The position numbers and the translations under genes were made by a program. Shown here piece by piece: positions 46,833-62,600 of a DNA stretch of 64,000 nt. The first letter of the stretch is position 1; the number at the start of each line of letters is the position of its first letter. The stretch comes from Laccaria trichodermophora (taxonomy: Eukaryota; Basidiomycota; Agaricomycetes; Agaricales; Hydnangiaceae), in assembly GCA_018417955.1 (NCBI GenBank), contig JACTVC010000007.1, positions 124,001 to 188,000 on the forward strand, in the 5' to 3' direction. A model generated the notes under the pieces. The model was not told the origin of the DNA. It worked only from the letters and a program-made list of their open reading frames with translations, and did no database searches.

Positions 46833-48577
46833 ATGGCGCTGCAACCACTCATCGCAATTTTGGGAACGACTGGTGTTGGAAAGTCAAATTTGGGCGTCGA
46901 ACTCGCCTTACGGTTGAGCCGCGGAGCCTCAAGTCATTGGAAAGGCGCGAAAATTATAAATGCTGATTCCATGCAGGTTTACACTGGGCTTGATATCATC
47001 ACTAACAAGATTCCGGAGGCGGAGAAGCAAGGAGTAGAACATCTTCTCATGGACTTCAAGAAGCCTGGCGATCAGTATGTTGTTGGAGACTTTGTGCGTG
47101 ATGCATTGAAACTGGTCGGTACAGATTGTGCACCAGGAGTGGAGGGTCACAACTTCCCATCAGATACACGAAATTCACGAAAGACACGAAATCCCTATTG
47201 TTGTTGGTGGAACTTCATATTGGATCCAGCACTTGATGTTTCCAAATCGTCTGGCGGGCCCCAATGCACCACAATCCGCTGCGAACTCTTTGAATAGTTC
47301 TGACTGGTCGAAAGAGGTGTCTGACTCGATTGCTGCTTTGCCACCAAATCTTCTCCAACTCTTCGGAAGCCTACCAGAGGAACCTCCTTCGGCAAAGACC
47401 AATCCTGATGAAGCATTTGATCTTCATCGTCTTCTATGTCTCCTTGACCCTCCTGTGGGTAACCGTTGGCATTGGCGAGATACACGGAAAGTTTTACGGT
47501 CTCTCAACATCATCCTCGAGTCTCGTCGAAGAGCAAGCGATGTTTTCTTTGATCAGTCTAGAGAGACTGGCTCTTGCAAGCCAAGGTTCGCGGAAAGACT
47601 TGGCTGGTAAAATGTTCTTAGCATTTACAGGTTTCGTACCCTCTGCTTTTGGCTTTACGCGGAGCCCTCACGCCTGAGACCACGTCTTGATAGTCGTGTC
47701 GATGAGATGATTAGGGTATGAACCATGTTCTTTTGCTTAGGCGCGAAGCTGAGGTTCTGGATAGAGAGGACTTCTGGATGAGATACGCTCTTTGCGTACC
47801 ATTGCGGAAGCTGGTCGCAAAAACAACCCTACCGATGGGATCCCATACACCGACTTTACGCTGGGCATTTACCAGTCTATTGGTGAGCGACGTCGCGTCC
47901 TATATTCGATAAAGCTTTCCGATGCTGCTCAGGATATAAAGAGTTCGATGCATACCTTACTTGTCCGACCGATCTTCTCTTTAAAGAAGCTGTCGATCTC
48001 ATGAAACTCTCAACAAGGCAATATGCTAAAAAACAAATCTCTTGGATGCGCAACAAGTTGGTCCCAGCCGTTTTGCAAGCAAACGCCGAAGAGCTTACTA
48101 CACCTTTATATCTCTTGGATGCCACCGGTTTGTGAATATTCCTGTGTCATGACGTCTCGTTGAAGCTTCCCAAGACCTGGGGGATTATTGGGTTTCCAAC
48201 GTCAGCGAACCTGCAGTGAAGATAATGGAAGGTAAAATTATCGCTTTATCCCACCATTACCGCTGATTTCAAAGTGTGTCAGATTTTCTCGATTACAGGC
48301 AACTTCCTGAACCAAATTCTCTGTCAGAAAATGCTGCAAAAATGCTAACAATTGACCAAAAGGACACCGAGTGAGTGCCTTGATGGACGATAACAACCTT
48401 CTGTGCCAATCATATATCAGCCCAACGTCTGTACTAAAAGCTCAACGCAAGATCATCTGCCCTGTTTGTACTCTTCAGGTCGACCGCCCAGTTATGATAG
48501 AGGAAGGCGATTTATGGATAGTCCATCAAGAGACCCGCATTCACAAAAAGCTTGCGGCCAAGGCAAACATTCCGTAA
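46833..48577 (+). CDS. MOD5: tRNA isopentenyltransferase
   Basis: Eight exons (46,833-47,114, 47,164-47,585, 47,631-47,715, 47,765-47,882, 47,933-48,127, 48,166-48,231, 48,283-48,370, 48,421-48,577) give 470 residues. Signatures: P-loop GTTGVGKS, INADSMQVYTGLDI, IPIVVGGTSYW, TLGIYQSIGYKEF, QYAKKQISWMRNK, and a C-terminal C2H2 finger CPVC...HQETRIH. It adds dimethylallyl to A37 of tRNAs reading U-starting codons. The intron 48,128-48,165 is only 38 nt, the least certain join. It converges with the FAS1 gene, 66 bp apart. Confidence 0.92.
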
Positions 48578-48643
48578 AACTTTGTAACTTCATATCACCT
48601 TAACAATTTCTGCGGACACACTTTTACATAAATAAGAACCTTG

Positions 48644-50346
48644 CTAAATCCACAGTGGAGACTTCGCTGTGCAGTCCCCCCATTGAGGTAACCACTGCTC
48701 CCAACTTCCCCACATGTCCTCTCCTTCGTTCTCAGTGACTCTGAAATGTGGATGTTTTCGTGGGTCGAGTAGCCGACCAACGACGTGGATGGCACCGTTT
48801 AATCCAACAATATCAGGCAAGAGGACCCTCTGTCGGTTGATCAGAAATCGTGTGGTAACCCTGCCAGGCTGCCGTGGACCAGGAATTGGAATAGTTATGT
48901 TGAACTTGTCGATCTGTGCGTGAAGGGTGTGGTTGACGAGGAGTGTGTCCAATGCCAGTTTCAGGGAAGAAATCGGCTCGCGACGCGGTATGTTCATCTC
49001 AGCCAGCGCAATTTCTGCTTGCTGTGCTTGTTGAAGCAGAGGGTCACTGACGCGAGACCTGGTATGGCTAGCTGGACTTTGCATCAAGAAATATGGACGT
49101 TCCTTCCCTACTGCTGTCATCGCCTGAGAAGAGCTATTGTAGAGATAGTCTGCATAATAAGAGAGTTCTAAAAAATTGTCGCAAGGTTAATTGGGCTCAC
49201 CTGAATGTAAAACCAGGTCAGGCACGATGTGAAACTGGAGCAACTTTTTGAGCGCGGTTGCACCAAAGGGAGAAAATAGGAATAAACGAAGTTTCTCTGG
49301 AAGAACTTCGAAGGCACGATTGGTTGGGGCGAAGACTGTCACGGCGGAGGCACCCTGAAAATGACCTTTGTGTCCATCTAGGCCCCGAACGTATTGCAAG
49401 TCTATATTTTCTGTGAGACCCATTCGTTGGATGGCTGAAGTCTGCAGATGCGGTAAAGTTAGTCAAGCCTGAGAATATGAAGATGGAAAAGAAGTATAAT
49501 ACATACCAGTGTGGAAAAGACTTGCGGAGCCATGAAAAGTTCTTGAAAGATGGACGGAGGAAGTAGTAGGGGATGGTTGATCACGTGGATAACACCTTTC
49601 GATATTTCAAAAAGGGTGGTCAGAACAAAAGTATTGCTATTCTGATTCACCGTTTGTGGCCATGAGATCAGAGCGTGTGATCCTCGCATAGAGGTTTACA
49701 GTCGTGCGTGCAGGCAAGAAAGAACGCTGAACTCTCACGCGTAAAGGTTGGCTAGCTAATGCACCTGGGATGGTGAGATTAGTAGGAAAGGTTGTATTCA
49801 GCCCCAGCGAAGCAATGTCGAGGCTGCCTATCGGTATTATGTGATAACTTAGAATTGAGCGAAGAATGGCCTTGATAAACCTCTTTCGCTTTTCATCATC
49901 AGGCTTGTGTGGAGATGTTTTGGCGTCTATCAGATAAGCGAGGTTGGCTAGATCATGAGGTCCATGGTAGATGTCTTCTTCTGTCAAAAGGTGATGATGC
50001 TCACGCCGCAATGCCTTGTCGGGAGGTGCGAAAAAGGTGATTCTGTGGGAGAGGGTTGGTAACCTGGGGCAAATTGGTTAAAAGACTGACTTGACAGTGG
50101 GATTATCAAGCAGAGCGGTGAGATCCCCGACATAGTCAATAGCCTTGACCAAGAGAGAGAAACTCGGAGGAAGGTGGGTGAATAAATTGAGATTAGAGGT
50201 GGGCAGAGAACTCACTTTGGGTCGTGGCGCATTGTTTGGTAGATGGTGGCACTGGTGGCACTGAAAGGGACCTGGATGTCAGCAGGAGAGGGCCAGACTG
50301 GATGGGCATTGAGGAGGGCGACGACGAGAAAGGGGAACAGGCGCAT
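48644..50346 (-). CDS. Secreted fasciclin (FAS1) domain protein
   Basis: Six exons (50,346-50,216, 50,162-50,091, 50,042-49,651, 49,595-49,507, 49,441-49,201, 49,149-48,644) give 476 residues. A signal peptide opens it (MRLFPFLVVALLNAHPVWP). A first FAS1-like domain has ITFFAPPDKAL and SYHIIPIGSL. The second has TVFAPTNRAF and LLQFHIVPD. A third part follows, with NRQRVLLPDIVGLNGAIHVV. No C-terminal GPI signal is seen. FAS1 proteins are cell-surface adhesion proteins; a wall or vacuolar role is likely. Its start is 84 bp below the V-ATPase stop. Confidence 0.88.
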
Positions 50347-50430
50347 GGTTGGGGAGTGAAATGAGGTGAATGAAGGGCGCTCATATTATAACAGAACTGA
50401 AACAGATGTGTAAATTACGTCATCGAGGCA

Positions 50431-52819
50431 TCACTCGGCCATTTGACGGAATTTATCCTGCATTTCTACATACAACCCGTCCAATTTCTGCTTGATGGCC
50501 TCTTTGCCCTGCGATGGTGACTGAATGTAATAAACATATCACTTTATGTCAGTATAACATTCACCAAACCAACGCACCTCAAATTTCATTTGAGAAAGCT
50601 TGAACATAATGTCTCCCACCGAGTCCTTGATCTTTGCGAATGTGACCTCATTCTGCGTGACCGCCTTGATGGCCGCATCATGGAATCCTACAAAGTTCCT
50701 TAACATTGCGCTAGTCTTGTAGAATGGACAGTAGCGATCGTATTCGCTCATTCCGTTCTGTTGCAGGAAGTCGTCCTTCAGCATCCGCGCCACTTCCAGT
50801 GTGATCTTGTCATTCTCTCCCAGTGCACTCTTTCCAACCAGTTGTACGATCTCAGCCAAGTCTTCCTCTTTCTGGAGGATTTCTTTGGTTTTCGTGCGCA
50901 GCTCCACGAATCCCGGCTCTGTTGTTTCATAGTACGGCTCTAAAACCTTGGTATATTTGGAGTAAGAGAGGGACCAATTGACGGACGGGAAGTGTTTCCG
51001 TTGTGCAAGCTTCTTATCGAGGCCCCAAAAGACCTGTACTATGCCAAGCGTTGCAGATGTGACGGGATCCGAGAAATCGCCACCGGGAGGTGATACGCTG
51101 CCGTTGTTCATGATTGGGATCAGTAGAGCCAAACATGTTGCCAGTGGACTTACGCTCCAACGATTGAAACTGTGCCTTGCCTCTCAGGATTCCCAATGCA
51201 CACAACTTTCCCTGCGCGTTCGTAAAAACTAGCTAATTTAGTTCCAAGGTACGCGGGGTAACCCGAGTCCGCTGGCATTTCTGCCAAACGACCTGAAATT
51301 TCCCGGAGAGCTTCTGCCCAGCGAGAAGTTGAATCGGCCATCATAGCCACGTTGGAACCCTGGTCGCGGAAATACTCGGAAAGGGTTATTCCAGTATAAA
51401 TAGAGGCTTCACGTGCAGCGACAGGCATATTGGAGGTGTTCGCAACCAAGGTTGTTCGTTTCATGATGGGTTCTTGACGGTCGCCGATTTCCATGGTAAG
51501 CTGAGGAAACTATATAGAAAAAGTTGTGACGATATATCGATAAAATAGCAGTCAATTGCTACCTCCATCAAGACTTCTGCCATCTGTCAAGCGGTCAGTT
51601 AGAAGAGGTCAAAACGATACTTATTTGCGTGCACACCTCGTTCCCGCGCTCTCCACACCCAACGTAAACGATGATATCGCTATTAGAAAATTTTGAAAGG
51701 GCTTGAGATATGACTGTCTTTCCACAGCCGAATGCTCCGGGTATCGCAGTTGTACCACCTTGGACACAACTTGACTGCAATGAGAGGCGACAAATGGCAC
51801 GCGCTGATATAAATGCTCACGGGAATAGGGCATCAAGAATACGCTGACCAGTAAGGAGTGGATAATCCGCCGTCTGCTTCTCGGCCACAGGACGAGGTGC
51901 CCGTACTGGCCAGAGTTGCATCATCGTATGCTTTGTCGTCTTTCCCTCAAACTCCGTTTCTAGAACGACGTCCTGTATTGTATGAGTACCCCGCCTTCCT
52001 TTCAAATGTCGGCAAATTATTGACCTCGACGGTATACTGGCCTTTCTCAGCGATGTGGGTAATTGTGCCGAGCGCTCGAGGTGAGAGCATTATCTTGTGA
52101 TTGTCGACAAGCGAATTCTCGTACACGCCACCAAATATATCACCCCCACTAATATGATCCCCAACCTATGCAATTGAACAACAATGAAAAATGGGGGAGA
52201 AAAGAGATAGATCTACCAGGAATGTGGTGGGTTTGAAATCCCATTGTAGCGATCGTTCAAGGGCCTCGGTGTTGATGCCACGCGGTATGTAAATCGATTT
52301 AGAGAGCTCTTGGATTGCCTGCAGAAGAGTCACAAAATGATTTGAACAAAGCGAGCCATGATGATGCTCACTCGTAGCGGACGCTGAATTCCGTCAACAA
52401 TGTTACCCATCAGACCTAATTGAAGAAAAAATGTGAGTTGATGCATATACAAAAAAAAAAACACAATAAACCTGGACCCAACTCGACGCTGAGGGGCTTT
52501 CCAGTGCGTAGAACGGGATCACCGACGGTAACACCTGAGGTCTCTTCATAAACCTGGATAGTGGCTTTGTCGGCCTCGATTCTTATAACCTCTGTTTTTA
52601 TGAACAAAAGAAATGGGCACTCGGCTGCAACAGAGTGGACGGACCTCCAACAAGTTCATCGTGACCAACACGAACAAGTTCGTACATGGCGGCGCCAACC
52701 ATGTTTTCAGCAATTACGACGGGGCCAGAGACGCCAAAGACCTGACCAAACCTGCTTTCCCTGGCCTCATCCCTGATCTTTGGAAGATCTCTCTTTGCGT
52801 TTTGAAGTGCGCCAGCCAT
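50431..52819 (-). CDS. VMA1: V-type ATPase catalytic subunit A
   Basis: Eleven exons (52,819-52,645, 52,591-52,472, 52,415-52,372, 52,318-52,217, 52,165-52,025, 51,972-51,821, 51,769-51,637, 51,583-51,563, 51,509-51,154, 51,097-50,578, 50,520-50,431) give 617 residues. Seen are the P-loop [27 protein letters not shown] and [19 protein letters not shown]. It hydrolyses ATP to drive vacuolar acidification. Exon 8 is a 21-nt micro-exon coding MAEVLME. No intein sits at the usual yeast position after VGCGERGNE; an intron lies there. Divergent to RPT1, 105 bp. Confidence 0.97.
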
Positions 52820-52924
52820 GATGAGGGAGAGTGCCAATCTAAGAGCGAAGCCAAAACGAAGCTAATCTAATCACGTGAGAAAGTGACGCGTCTCTCTCTT
52901 CACGACCATTATACCTCGAATACT
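52820..52924. promoter_or_regulatory. 105-bp bidirectional promoter with TCACGTGA, VMA1 / RPT1
   Basis: The gap between the two ATGs carries the palindrome TCACGTGA (52,871-52,878), a perfect CACGTG E-box extended as in the yeast Cbf1 site. No TATA box is visible. A bHLH factor could act on both genes; this is an inference. Confidence 0.55.
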
Positions 52925-54856
<1,932 letters not shown>

Positions 54857-54921
54857 AGGATTACTTTGATATTTCACTTGTACTTTGTATTTCTTCTGTT
54901 AATTACCGCTTCCTCTTTCTT

Positions 54922-56460
54922 ATGTTGCCGGCCTCGACGCCGCCGCTACGTTTCCTTCGTGCCCAACGGCGCGTCCAACGTCGTGTTGAGCGACGACTCT
55001 ACTCTCATCGAGCTCCTCAGGGAATGTCGAAGGCAGCGATAGATTTGTTGTCAAACTACCTTTCATCAAGTCCTCGACCGTTGAACTTGTCCCAGTTGTT
55101 GTCTTTCCAACGTTCACTGAGCCCCGACTCTGTCTTATCGTCCGTCTCCTACGCCCTATCGGAACTCCCCCGTCGACTTGCCACCCGCGTGCGGTCGTTG
55201 GAGTCTCTTCCCTTCATCGTCGGCACTAACCCGTACGTAGCCAAGACACTCGAGGCATACAGGGAGAGCTTCGAATGGCTTGCTACTCACCCACCTGTTA
55301 CTGACCTTGAGGAAAACAAGAGATTTGTCCAGAAGCTTGCGGATCTTGTTCAGCGACATGCAAACGACATCCCCGTCATGGCCAAAGGGTCCGTCCATTG
55401 CACTCATAAGCTGCTCATCCGTTCACTTTACGACACTAAAGTTTTCAAGAATGTTCCCGCTACATGTCTCCGTCAGAAATTAGCAACTTTCTTGATGGAG
55501 CCATACGGAATCGCATCTCCATACGCCTCATTGCTGAGCAGCATATAGCGGTCTCGTATGCCTTGGCAAACCTCGCAGACGCCTCACATGTGGGAGTGGT
55601 CGACATGCAATGTTCTCCAAAAAAGACGGTCGAGATGTGCGGCTCATTTGTGACCGAACTCTGCGAGGCAACGCTCGGTGCAAGCCCACCAATCATAATC
55701 GACGGGCACACTGACGCTGTCTTTCCGTACGCTCCCCCTTTGCTCAGTTTTGTTTCCGCCTCTCAAGTGTACTCCTACAGCTACGTCCCAGTCCATCTGG
55801 AGTATATTCTCACTGAAATCTTGAAGAATTCCTTTCGAGCGACTGTGGAGCATCACATGGCGCCAGCTGGCTTGGGTTCTCACTCGCTCCCACCTGTTGT
55901 TGTTACTCTTTCACCACCCCTCCCTCCTCGGCGAGGATCTAAATCTGGTGTCTCATTTTTCTCAATTCGTGTAAGGGACCAAGGCGGGGGTGTGTCACCC
56001 AGTCATATGGCGCGAATATTCTCGTACGCCTTCACTACTGCTGGCAGAGGCGCACAGAACAGTGTTGACGACGTAGACGGAGCTGGTGGCCCATACGTGG
56101 CCCAGCGCGTTGGAGGTGGGTTGGCCACTGACAACGGAAGTAGCACGGGAGATGTAGGACTCTTTGGCGAAATTGCAGGAAAGAGTTTGCAGGCTGGAAT
56201 TGGAACCATAGCTGGACTTGGCTACGGATTACCAATGAGTAGGTTGTACGCCAGGTAGGCCATCCGGTCGCCGTTCAAGATATTGTTCTGAATCGACGTA
56301 GGTATTTTGGTGGTTCACTCGAGTTCTTGTCATTAGAGGGGTGGGGTGCGCTATCATTGTGTTAACTATCTTCTGTGTACATGGCTGATGGGTCGTGGCA
56401 GGGAGTGACGTCTTCCTGACGCTGCGGTGCTTGGACGAAGCAGATGATTCCAGGATATAA
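54922..56460 (+). CDS. Mitochondrial dehydrogenase kinase (PDK/BCKDK family)
   Basis: Four exons (54,922-55,388, 55,442-56,254, 56,302-56,345, 56,402-56,460) give 460 residues. The N-terminus (MLPASTPPLRFLRAQRRVQRR) is a mitochondrial targeting peptide. It then has LPFIVGTNPYVAKTLEAY, IRNRISIRLIAEQHIA and the GHKL ATP site: EILKNSFRATVEH (N box), RVRDQGGGV (G1) and GYGLPMSRLYARYFGG (G2). The family inactivates pyruvate or branched-chain 2-oxoacid dehydrogenase by serine phosphorylation; the substrate cannot be told here. A Gly/Asp-rich insert (about residues 385-435) precedes G2. Confidence 0.92.
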
Positions 56461-56671
56461 TTGCATCAAGCAGAGGAGTCGTTTTTATATATACAACGGC
56501 TAAGATAACGGAAGATCTCTCCCAGAGATGGATTATATATTGCAGAATAATGCGTGTAGGGTGATTATACCAGTGATAACAGCAGTGATACAGTCATGGT
56601 CTAGTTCCGGATTTAGTACGGACAAACATTTTGGACAACAATTTAGTGAGGAAGACGGGAAGCAATATCTG

Positions 56672-59600
56672 TCACTTGGTTGAACTTGACTGCGAGGAAA
56701 GATGTCAGCCCTCTCTTTCTCTCCTGCCCATAAGTGTAACCACTCACTGCGAATCCGCTCAGTGTTCGGCTAGAACTAAGAGACCCGAGCCCTAGATGAG
56801 CTTGCGACGTTCGGTAGGAACGTGAAGAGCCCATAGTTGATGCATGTGAATTGCTTGGCGTAGTGGGGCCGCCGTTAGTTGCCGTTCGAGAGGAACGCGC
56901 AGTGAGGGGCGTTGGGGCACCGATGAGTGACTTTTTGGGTGTCTCGGCCAACTGCTTGCTCCGATTTCCAGTTAAACTTGAGGATGAAGCCTTGCCTGCT
57001 GAAGGCGGGGGTTTCAGTCTCCGTCCAGCAGTTACAAACGGATGCCGCATAGCTGCTTGTGGTTTGATTCGTCGCTCGGGATCCCAAACGAGGCATTTCG
57101 AAATAAAATCAACAAACTCCTCATCGTTACACCGCAAAACTTGACTGAGAGTTTTTGTGCCTGGCCTGCGTCGCCTGCCTTTGGAATTGATGACGGCACG
57201 AGGAGCGCCGTTAGTATCTACGAAAACCATTAAACACGTCGGGATAGATATTAGACGAAATCTTTTACCAAAAAATAATTTCTTGCGAGAGCTACGGTTG
57301 ACAAATTCCTTGTCAGGAATACCCAGGACTTCCATGATGCAAGATAGTTGCTCTTGTTCATTCTCTCCAGGGAATATTGGAAATCCTGTGTAAAGTTCAG
57401 CTAAAATGCATCCCAAGCTCCACATATCAATAGCCATATGGTAATTCATGCCAAGAATTACTTCAGGTGATCGATAAAAACGGCTTTGTATGTAAGTATA
57501 AACTGAAGGAAGGATGTCAGAAGAGGCATGCACGTGAAGGGGAGCCGACGAACTTTTCTCGTGCTCGAAGCAACTACTACCAAAATCGATGACCTTGATG
57601 GCGCTTTTAGCAGGGTGTCGCAGCAAGACATTCTGCAGGGAATGAGAGCCACGCCTCGGAATGACCCAACGATGCGTACCTCGGGTTTCAAATCACAGTG
57701 GACTATTCGGTGGTGACGCATCAAAGTTAATGACATCAGCATTTGGCTGGTGAAGCGTCGTATCAGGGCTGTTGTAAAGCCTACAAAACCGTTGGCCTTG
57801 ATAAGCTCATAAAGGTTGATACTGAGCAGTTCCATAGCGATGCAGAGGTGGTTTCGAAAGTAAAAGTGTTCTGTCATCTTGATCACATGGTGCTTTTCGT
57901 CGACATCCTGGTGAACAGCTGTGAGCGATGGCTTTGGGGGGAAGCGACGAAATGCAAGAACGAACCCATTTACGAAGGTTATCAAGGATTTTTATTTCCA
58001 CTAATGCTTGGTGATGGAACCGCTTCTTGTTCCGGATGATCTTGATAGCGACAGATTCTCCAGTACTATAATCGCGACAGTGCAATACCTGACCGAATGA
58101 CCCCTTTCCTAGTGTGTCGATGACTTCATAGCGATATGCGAGGTGGTCATTGTTAACAACTAGGTAGTCTCCTCTTTCGTCATCATAGCCGTAGTTATTC
58201 AATGAATTATCAAGGACCGCAGGTTTCTTTTTGCTTTTCGCACCGAAGCAATAAATTGACGGGTAGTCAAGAATTTCCTTGCGTTCGTAGTCCGATAAGT
58301 ATTGCGCTTGACTGCCCTTCAAGATGGCTGAGTATTCAAAACTTAGCAAAGCAAGATTGAAAAGAAAAGTAGTCCGGCTCTACCTGAAGGGGATGCTGGA
58401 GTACCGGGAGGAATGGGTTCAGGAAACTTGAGTAGATCATCCAATTCTTCCTGAGTCGCGCCAGACGCGAGCTTCTTGGCTTGTTGTCGTCTAATGTACT
58501 GCAACATTTCTTCGTCTCCAAGAAGCTCTTCTTCATCGACAGAGCTAGGTACTGGGGAGGGAGTAGAGAGGGACTGCCGACTCGAAGATGGGGAAGCTAT
58601 CGCCTGGTGGATATTTTGGGTTGATGTTGAATTTGATGAACGCGGAGTAGGCTTTGCTAGCAGTTTCAAACCTTTTGAAGGAGAAAGTGCCGAAAAACGA
58701 TGATGTGCGGTTTCCGTTGAAGCAGGGGTGGATATCGAGGTAACTGAACTTGTTGAAGATTTTCGTAGTCCGATAAAGGAGACAGAGTCACGGTTGCCTT
58801 TGCGATGGAGTAGGTTCGTAGATGAGGTCATTGCTGTGGACGATTGGCGAGGGGGTCGTGACGTCAACGTGGATGGGGATCCACGAATTGACGACTGCCT
58901 CGTAGGTACTGCCATGACTTTGGGTGTAGTCCCATCCTCACCTTCCATGACACCAAATTCGTTGGTAGAGAAAGACGTGGGTGAAGAATTTGCTGATGGC
59001 CCGAATCCGGTGGTGTGGGTACTCGCTCGGCGGTTTGTTAAGGCTGATGCAGAGTGCTTCAACGGTGGAGAAGAGGCGGCTGATGTTCGGCTTGAGATCC
59101 GAGGAATCTTTGTTGGAGTTTCTTTTGGAAGGCCGATAACGCTGTTCGTCAAGGACGAAGGAGGATCTCTCCCGTCTTTCAAAGTCTGCGAACTATTAGT
59201 GCCATTTGTTCCCACAGAAGGAGAGCCCGCGATGGTAGGTAATTGATTACGGCTACGAAGGGAAGAGTCAGACTGCTTTTGCATTGAGCTAACGGTCTGA
59301 GATGTCAGTCGTGACGAAGATGAAGATGTCCTATTGCTTGGAATTGAAGTTGAAGACACAGTCGAAGATTTGAGTTTTGCCACTCGTTGGGCGGTTACAG
59401 GCTCAATCGCGGATATTTGCATTGGAGGAAGATTCACAGGAGATTTTGGTTTCCTAGGATCAGTGGAAGAGAGAGTCTGGGTGAAAGTCTAAGTGGGTGT
59501 CATGGCGGAAAAATAACGAGAAACACGCACCTTGCCCCGTTTCCTGCTGATGAGTACAGAAATGCGGCTCTCACTTCGATCTTTGTCCTCTTTCTTCTGT

Positions 59601-62600
59601 TTCTCTTTTTCGAGCTTCGCCCTTTCTTTTTCAGCATCTCGCGCAGCATCTTTTAATCTTGATTGTTCTTTGGCTGCATCCTTGGCGTCCGCATGAAGGC
59701 TTCTCCTTGAATTTGACTTTAGCAAAGAAGGAAAACCGAGACTTAAGACGGACGATTTCTTCTGAGTCGCACCAGGTGCGCAAGTTGAGAGTGAGTTATC
59801 ATAAGCAGAAAAATTGCTTGCCTTTGAGCGAGGTTGTGAATTAGGAAATGAAGCAGATTGTGAAGTAGGCGAGGAGGAACTCGCCGTTCCAGCAACGACA
59901 GGCGGAGGCAACTGCATCGACTGAGAGGACGATCGACGGAAGAAAGGGATGGAAGAAGGCGTAAGACGCTTTGATTGTCCACGTTGAGCAGAAGAAGTGG
60001 GACTCAACGGCCCGGGTTGAGGTGCAGACAACGCTGAAGTCGTATTATTGGTACTGGCGCTTGAGCTCGTTCCGGGACGACTGGCACCGCGGTCGGGAGT
60101 CCTCGCTTGCGAGGTTGAAACTACTGGACTGTGAATGGATCCAATGGACGAGAGGGACGCCAGAGACCCTGCTGATGTCATTGCTTCTGGTTGTTTCGGA
60201 GACCAGGGCAGCTTTGAGATTGAAGACGAACTGGTTTGCTCTTTGGACGTGGACTTCCGCAGCTGTTGACCAAACGTGACAGATCGTGGACTGAGGGGAA
60301 AGCTAGACTTCTGACTTGACGAGGAAGGAGAGCTTGATAGTCTGAGATTTAGCGCGCTTGAGAAACTCCACTTTTTCGAAGGCGTCTTCAAAACAGGGGA
60401 AGTGGGATCGGGCTGAGGGTTGGGCGCAAAAGAATAATGCTGGTTCTGTTGACGTTCTGCAGAAGAAGAAGACGAGGGCCATATTTCCGGAGTGCCATGA
60501 TAGGACGGAACTTCGAGAGACATGTTGCGATTTGGGACATCATCCTGGCTACTTTGCTGCTCTCGCCCGTCTGCAATTATTGAAGGAAAAGAAAAGCTGG
60601 CGGATGTTGTTGGAGGGGAACGATACGACGACAGGTCCTTTGGTAAAGGGGGAACGGGAGGGACGAGCACATCTTCCGTTGCTTCACCATTCGCTGCAAG
60701 ATGCGCTACACGGTCCTTTAATGAAGTTGCGTCTGTCGAATGGACGCTCGAGATATCGCTACTGGCGCTATTTCGTCGTCCTTTGCTTGATGAATGACGA
60801 CCTGAGGTGATTGAAACCGAAGTCAGACTTGTGCCAGCTGATATAGAGGCCGAGTCACGAGAGCTCGTGGTGGGGGTACTCCCGTATGTCGTAGACGAGG
60901 TGGAACCGCGCTTGGGAGTAAAACTTGACCTTGCACTGGTCAGAGTCGTCTTCTTGGGTGTCTTGTCTTGAGAAGACAACTGTTCGTCGCCACTGATCGC
61001 TGCTGCCGACACCTCCGCATCGATATGACCTTCGTTTGTAAGAGCTACAGTATGCCGAGGTTGAGAGAGTTCCTTGTCCTTTCCAGTGTGGGTATCTCGT
61101 ACGTAACTACTTCCCCTCTTATTCTTTCCAGAATCGGAAGAGTTGACTCCTTCCCACTGTGTTCCAGATTTGCCTGCCGGTGTACCAGGACGACTGGAAC
61201 TGGAGGGTCGACCAAAACTGCCAACACTTGCGCGAGCGCGAGCACCCTTGCCGCTCAGCCCGTCGAGCTTCCTTAGAGCCTCTGCCGTAGCTTCATCATC
61301 AAGTCCAGACCAGCCTTCCTGAGTACCCCGAAGTAAAGAATGGGCTACGTTGGGAGAGGAGTGGAGATTGTCCTTTGATGATGAATTGGACGGGGCAAGA
61401 GTATTGGTGGTGCTGGATGTATGCCGCAGAAATTGCTGAATCGAAGAAGAAGACGGGGAAGGGGGGAGGTGGGAAAAATCCGTGTTGTGAACGCGGCGAG
61501 AGTGAGGATTCTCGGCATGATTTGAAGAGGTTGAACTGGCAGAGGTCTGCCTTGCATGCCTGTCAGACTTTCCACTAGATAGCGGAGCATTGACGGAGGA
61601 GTTAATCGTAAGACCACTGCTTTCTCGCCGTCGGTCCCTTCCTTTCGTATCACGAGAAGAAGAGCTGGATGAGGTGCTGACGTTGAGACTGCGATGCCTG
61701 CGCGAAGCCAATTTTTCATCCTTGGACTTTTCCTTGCCAGCAGGCATTGTTCCGATACGTTTCGAGACCAAAGCACCAGTTTGGTCCATCTCAAATTCAT
61801 CAGAAGTCCGCTTCTTGGCTCTCCTCGAGGACTGTGAAAATGCGCTTGGGGGTGATGCTAATTCATTGGTATCCAGGAGTTGCGGCAATTCTAAAACCTG
61901 GCTGGGCTTTGCAGCTCCATCTTCAAGCACAAACGCTGATCCTCGATCTGGAAGGGTAAGGTTAACATTTCGAGGATATAATATCTCTTCACCGCCGCTC
62001 TCGTCTGCTATCGATGGTTTGGTACGAAGTGGTCGAGGTGGTAAATTTAGTGGTTGAGGCTTACAGAATGATGATATGTCAGATAGACAACGATGAAAAC
62101 GAGAGAAAGGGTTTACCTCCTCCTCTTTCTCTGACAGTTCACCATCGACAGCCTCGATTGTCCAGGGACTATCAGGCCCATCATCCTCAACATCTTCAGG
62201 AACGACGACATCATATCCGTCGATATCAGTTGCTTCGTGAGCGGGATGAACGCCACTGCTTCTCTCTGATGCGGCCCAACGAGGGGTTGCGAGTTCGCCA
62301 ACACCAACAAGACCCCTTCGGTCAATCGCGGCTGGGTTTCGAGCTGGGGTGATGGGGTCACTGATAGGCAGGTACTCTGGAGTGGTGCTCAGAAAATTTG
62401 TCGAAGGTGGAAGGGGAAGAACTGGTGAATCGGAGGGCGACTGTATGCCAAAATAGTACGGGTCGAGAGACGAGGTCGCGGAACCTGAACGAGAGACAGG
62501 CACATCTTGATCAGTGGTACGGTCCTCTGCCTCAGTAAGGGAGATGTTGACGCTTAGCTGTTGGAAGAAAATGGATGAGTTGTTATAAGGGCGATATGAA

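Noticed and set aside
46532..46852. N-terminal extension of uL15m up to 46,852
   Set aside because: It would overlap the start of the divergent MOD5 gene; MSSRIRV at 46,747 gives a proper targeting peptide.
51563..51770. Intein in VMA1 at the VGCGERGNE site
   Set aside because: Only a 53-nt intron and a 21-nt exon are present; the flanking protein is continuous without an inserted domain.
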